Shown here one piece after another: positions 62,001-64,000 of a DNA stretch of 64,000 nt; position 1 is the first letter of the stretch; each line of letters begins with the position of its first letter. The notes beneath the pieces were generated by a model. It was not told the DNA's origin. It did not search any database and was given only the letters and a program-made list of their open reading frames with translations. Where the stretch lies: positions 1,860,001 to 1,924,000 of the forward strand of contig JAYJMM010000021.1 in the NCBI GenBank assembly GCA_037349105.1, in the 5' to 3' direction. A program made the position numbers and the translations under genes. This DNA comes from Limnomonas spitsbergensis. Taxonomy: Eukaryota > Chlorophyta > Chlorophyceae > Chlamydomonadales.

Positions 62001-62120
62001 AACTGGCAGTAAAGCAGCCAGCGTGGAGGGTATCCTTGGAGGGGCCTGTGCTGGAGGTGGCCGATAAGCGGGAGGGAGTGCAGCGCAACGGATGAGGTAT
62101 ACTGCCGCGTTGATCAGCTC
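59100..62120 (-). CDS. Ala/Ser/Pro-rich protein, unidentified, exons incomplete
   Basis: Several - strand open blocks line up: 62120 to about 61917 after CTTGCCAG (ELINAAVYLIRCAALPPAYR, then PVAAAAAAEGPGSADAA); about 61900-61680 (SFTLVTDAVVPATVDRTVLV); about 61620-61136 (SSLSFTATSAGMPAHAHVTW, polyalanine, then ASPLFQDSLIAQAAEPVSGS) with donor GTGAGG; 59880-60658 (LKHLLQDCITDSPHLRRLAI, FPGAFSITETMMEGEAGEES, donor GTACAT); and a last exon 59100-59216 after TCTTGCAG (VSIMQRIQETIVGAMLNPGC, LLHASHLMLRWTDKEL, TAG). Ser/Thr-rich sequence at 59254-59586 may hold another exon. Joins between the upper blocks are not resolved and may include frameshifts. No domain recognised; low complexity suggests a regulatory or disordered nuclear protein, which is a guess. 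Confidence 0.4.
60716..60962 (-). repeat. tRNA-derived SINE candidate (S1), full-length copy
   Basis: On the - strand: ATGGTCCAGTGGTATAACG (box A-like), GGGATCGAACC (box B-like, 40-45 bp further), then CGGGTTCCATGTTCCTGCCC, ATGGCTGCACCATGGCCC, ATTCCC/TTCCCTACTAGCCCC, ending CACCATTCTTAAC. It is the best-preserved head of the three copies and lies in an intron of the Ala/Ser-rich gene in the same orientation. Confidence 0.7.
61360..61392. repeat. GCA trinucleotide repeat encoding polyalanine
   Basis: About nine GCA units, read as GCT/GCTG on the - strand, give an Ala9 run in the unidentified gene. Confidence 0.8.
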
Positions 62121-63680
62121 CTGGCAAGGGCCATGCGGATGGTGGCTGGATGACCAGCTGCTGGTCGTACTAGGGTGTCCCAACCTTTGAATTTGTGCCC
62201 TGAGGAGGATCACCCTCATCCGCCACAACTGGAGGGGATACGCAGAAGCACATCCGAAGTGAATAAAAGCTGACCATTGTACCTGCAGTCAGTCAGAGTG
62301 GGCGGCAGACCTCAGCCTGAGCTTGAAATTTGGGGAAAATTACTAGGGCACCGGTATGGTACACACCGCGAGTGAACGGAACGTAGCAGACTGCTTATCA
62401 GTAGTGAAAGTGCGATGACACTATGTGCCATGATGTTGCACTTTGACGGCCAGTATGAGGGATGCGAGGGTAAAAGATCAATCATACGAGTCATGCATCG
62501 GACTACCAGCATAACACCAGAGTTGTACTGAGTGGCATGCACCGCACCATGGATGAGGTGGACTAAGTGACAACTGGATCAAGGAGGCTTTATTCCCATC
62601 CCTGTCCCCCCTCTTCATTTTTTTTTGCCAATCGGTGACAGGCCCCCATGCACACGCCCTCCTGTGGGCTAGACAACACGCATGGTAAGGAAGCATTCAT
62701 GGGGATGATGGTGACTGCAAGTGCTAAAAGTCAGGACCAGCTAAGGATCACGTCCTGCTGGCTCATCAGAGCCTTGCAAATAGAGAGATGCAGGGCGTGA
62801 TGCCAGCAGCATACTGCAGGCAGAAAATCAAATCGCCGATATCAAGGTGCAAAGAGGTGACTGATGCTTAATAAGGTAAATACTAATACGTCGCCAACAG
62901 TATGGCAATGGAGTACGGCATTCTCTGTCCACTCTCTGTAGTGTGCTATTTAGCTAACGTAAAGAACCAGGGCAGTAAGTTGAATGTTCATGTTTTCCAT
63001 CCAACGGGGAGGGGGGGGGGGGGTAAACTACGACTAAGCAAGGTTAAGCCCCCTCCAATTGCTTGTTCGTGTGTACGGCCCCGGAACCGCCCCGCCCCTA
63101 CGGACTATATGGGGTAGTAGTTACCGGGGGTCGGGAAAATAGTGACTTCTGTAGGGGAAAAAGCGTGGAAGTAGGGGGAAAGTAGGCATCTCGCGCAGCG
63201 CTGCGCTTGCTATTAATGTAGCTACTTATTTGGGGGAAGGTGCACCTCTGGGTGAAGTTGCGGCCAGCAGTCTCCCTTGTGGAGGAAGTAGCCTGCACCA
63301 GCCCGTCGAATGTCAGTGGACACCGAGCGAATGAAATCAAAATTAGGGTACCTATATTAAACATTTCGCTAAGCAAATCCAGACTGGTCACTAGTCGACC
63401 AAAAGGTGGTGCACAGTCATGGCACACTGGCACACCTCTCACACTTCTGTCGGCATGCACAAAATCAGCAAGCACACAAGAATCAACAAGCCTCATTGTC
63501 ATTTAAGAGGCAACCAATAATTATAATGCCATAAGTTGGCACCCACCAGCATCCAACCCCATGCAAAGATACTCATTCATACCTATGCGGCATCATGAAA
63601 AGATGAGGACAGTCATTAAAGAATGCACTGAAACAATTTGCTCAGTCTCATAACACTCGTCCCCTACACTTAAGAAGCTA
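62121..63680. other. Gene-free stretch
   Basis: No supported exon. A G14-like run interrupted by one A lies at 63006-63023. The - strand ORF 63098-63502 has no recognised domain. Confidence 0.35.
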
Positions 63681-63962
63681 CTACTCTACTCTAGGCTTCT
63701 TCTTGCCGTTCACAAAGGCCTGGTATGCCGGGCATGTGACCCGGTGCTTGCTGAGAACCAGACCATCCTGGCCAGGCTTCCAACCACAACGGCAGGACTT
63801 GGGTCCCTGGCCCTGCTTGTTGGGCCTCTCTAGATTCGCCGTGCTAGGGTGTGCTGGGCGGGATCCTGGATCAGGCTGCTGGCTAGGCTCCAGGTTCTCT
63901 CCCTTCCTCTTGGCGCTGGCCTTGGCAGCCACCATCATGTGCCCAAATGCAGAAATGACGTT
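63681..63962 (-). CDS. Last exon of a Cys/His-containing protein
   Basis: After an ATTGTGCAG acceptor at 63963, 93 codons run to a stop at 63681. They read NVISAFGHMMVAAKASAKRK, a Pro/Ser-rich linker, then KSCRCGWKPGQDGLVLSKHR and VTCPAYQAFVNGKKKPRVE. The CxC-x(n)-H-x4-C pattern could bind zinc (C2HC-like), and the end is basic and may be a nuclear signal. The rest of the gene lies beyond the window. The family is not recognised; a transposon-derived or DNA-binding protein is possible. Confidence 0.5.
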   Translation of the reverse strand, partial: NVISAFGHMMVAAKASAKRKGENLEPSQQPDPGSRPAHPSTANLERPNKQGQGPKSCRCGWKPGQDGLVLSKHRVTCPAYQAFVNGKKKPRVE

Positions 63963-64000
63963 CTGCACAATAGGAGAGACAACATGTGGGGCAAGTGCAG

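Overview
The window looks like nuclear DNA of a photosynthetic eukaryote, most likely a green alga. The genes are split by many short GT-AG introns. They include a PDDEXK_6 (DUF506) protein of the green lineage and an organelle-type family I inorganic pyrophosphatase. There are no operons or ribosome-binding sites. The species cannot be named from the sequence alone. Exon boundaries were read by eye from splice signals and reading phase.

Layout. 1-0.7 kb: 3' end of a Lys/Ala-rich protein gene (+). 0.7-9.3 kb: a repeat-rich zone with two kinase-like fragments (-), a C-rich minisatellite, a 165-bp tandem repeat and a broken gene at 8.3-9.2 kb (-). 9.345-31.147 kb: a 21.8-kb head-to-tail array built from two modules. 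Module A is a ~1.1-kb element with terminal inverted repeats and no recognisable gene (12 copies). Module T is a ~1.3-kb segment carrying a Tc1/mariner (IS630-like) transposase on the - strand (8 copies). No copy encodes an uninterrupted transposase. 31.6-33.5 kb: an unidentified ORF and a small unidentified spliced gene (+). 35.2-36.8 kb: PDDEXK_6 gene (-). 38.9-43.8 kb: PRMT4/CARM1-type arginine methyltransferase (-). 44.1-47.2 kb: ankyrin plus multi-WW protein (+), head to head with PRMT4 across 322 bp. 48.7-50.1 kb: ~20-bp minisatellite. 52.0-55.2 kb: inorganic pyrophosphatase (+). 59.1-62.1 kb: low-complexity Ala/Ser/Pro-rich gene (-). 63.7-64.0 kb: last exon of a Cys/His-containing protein (-).

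The housekeeping genes appear intact and unrelated to one another. The most unusual feature is the A/T array. Shared sequence variants suggest it grew stepwise by local duplication, T segments were lost between some A copies, and one deletion derivative was re-amplified. Several genes also carry small local exon duplications (PRMT4, the ankyrin-WW gene and the 32.7-33.5 kb gene). Dispersed families include a tRNA-derived SINE candidate, a ~150-240 bp repeat (R1) and an inverted-repeat family (R3).
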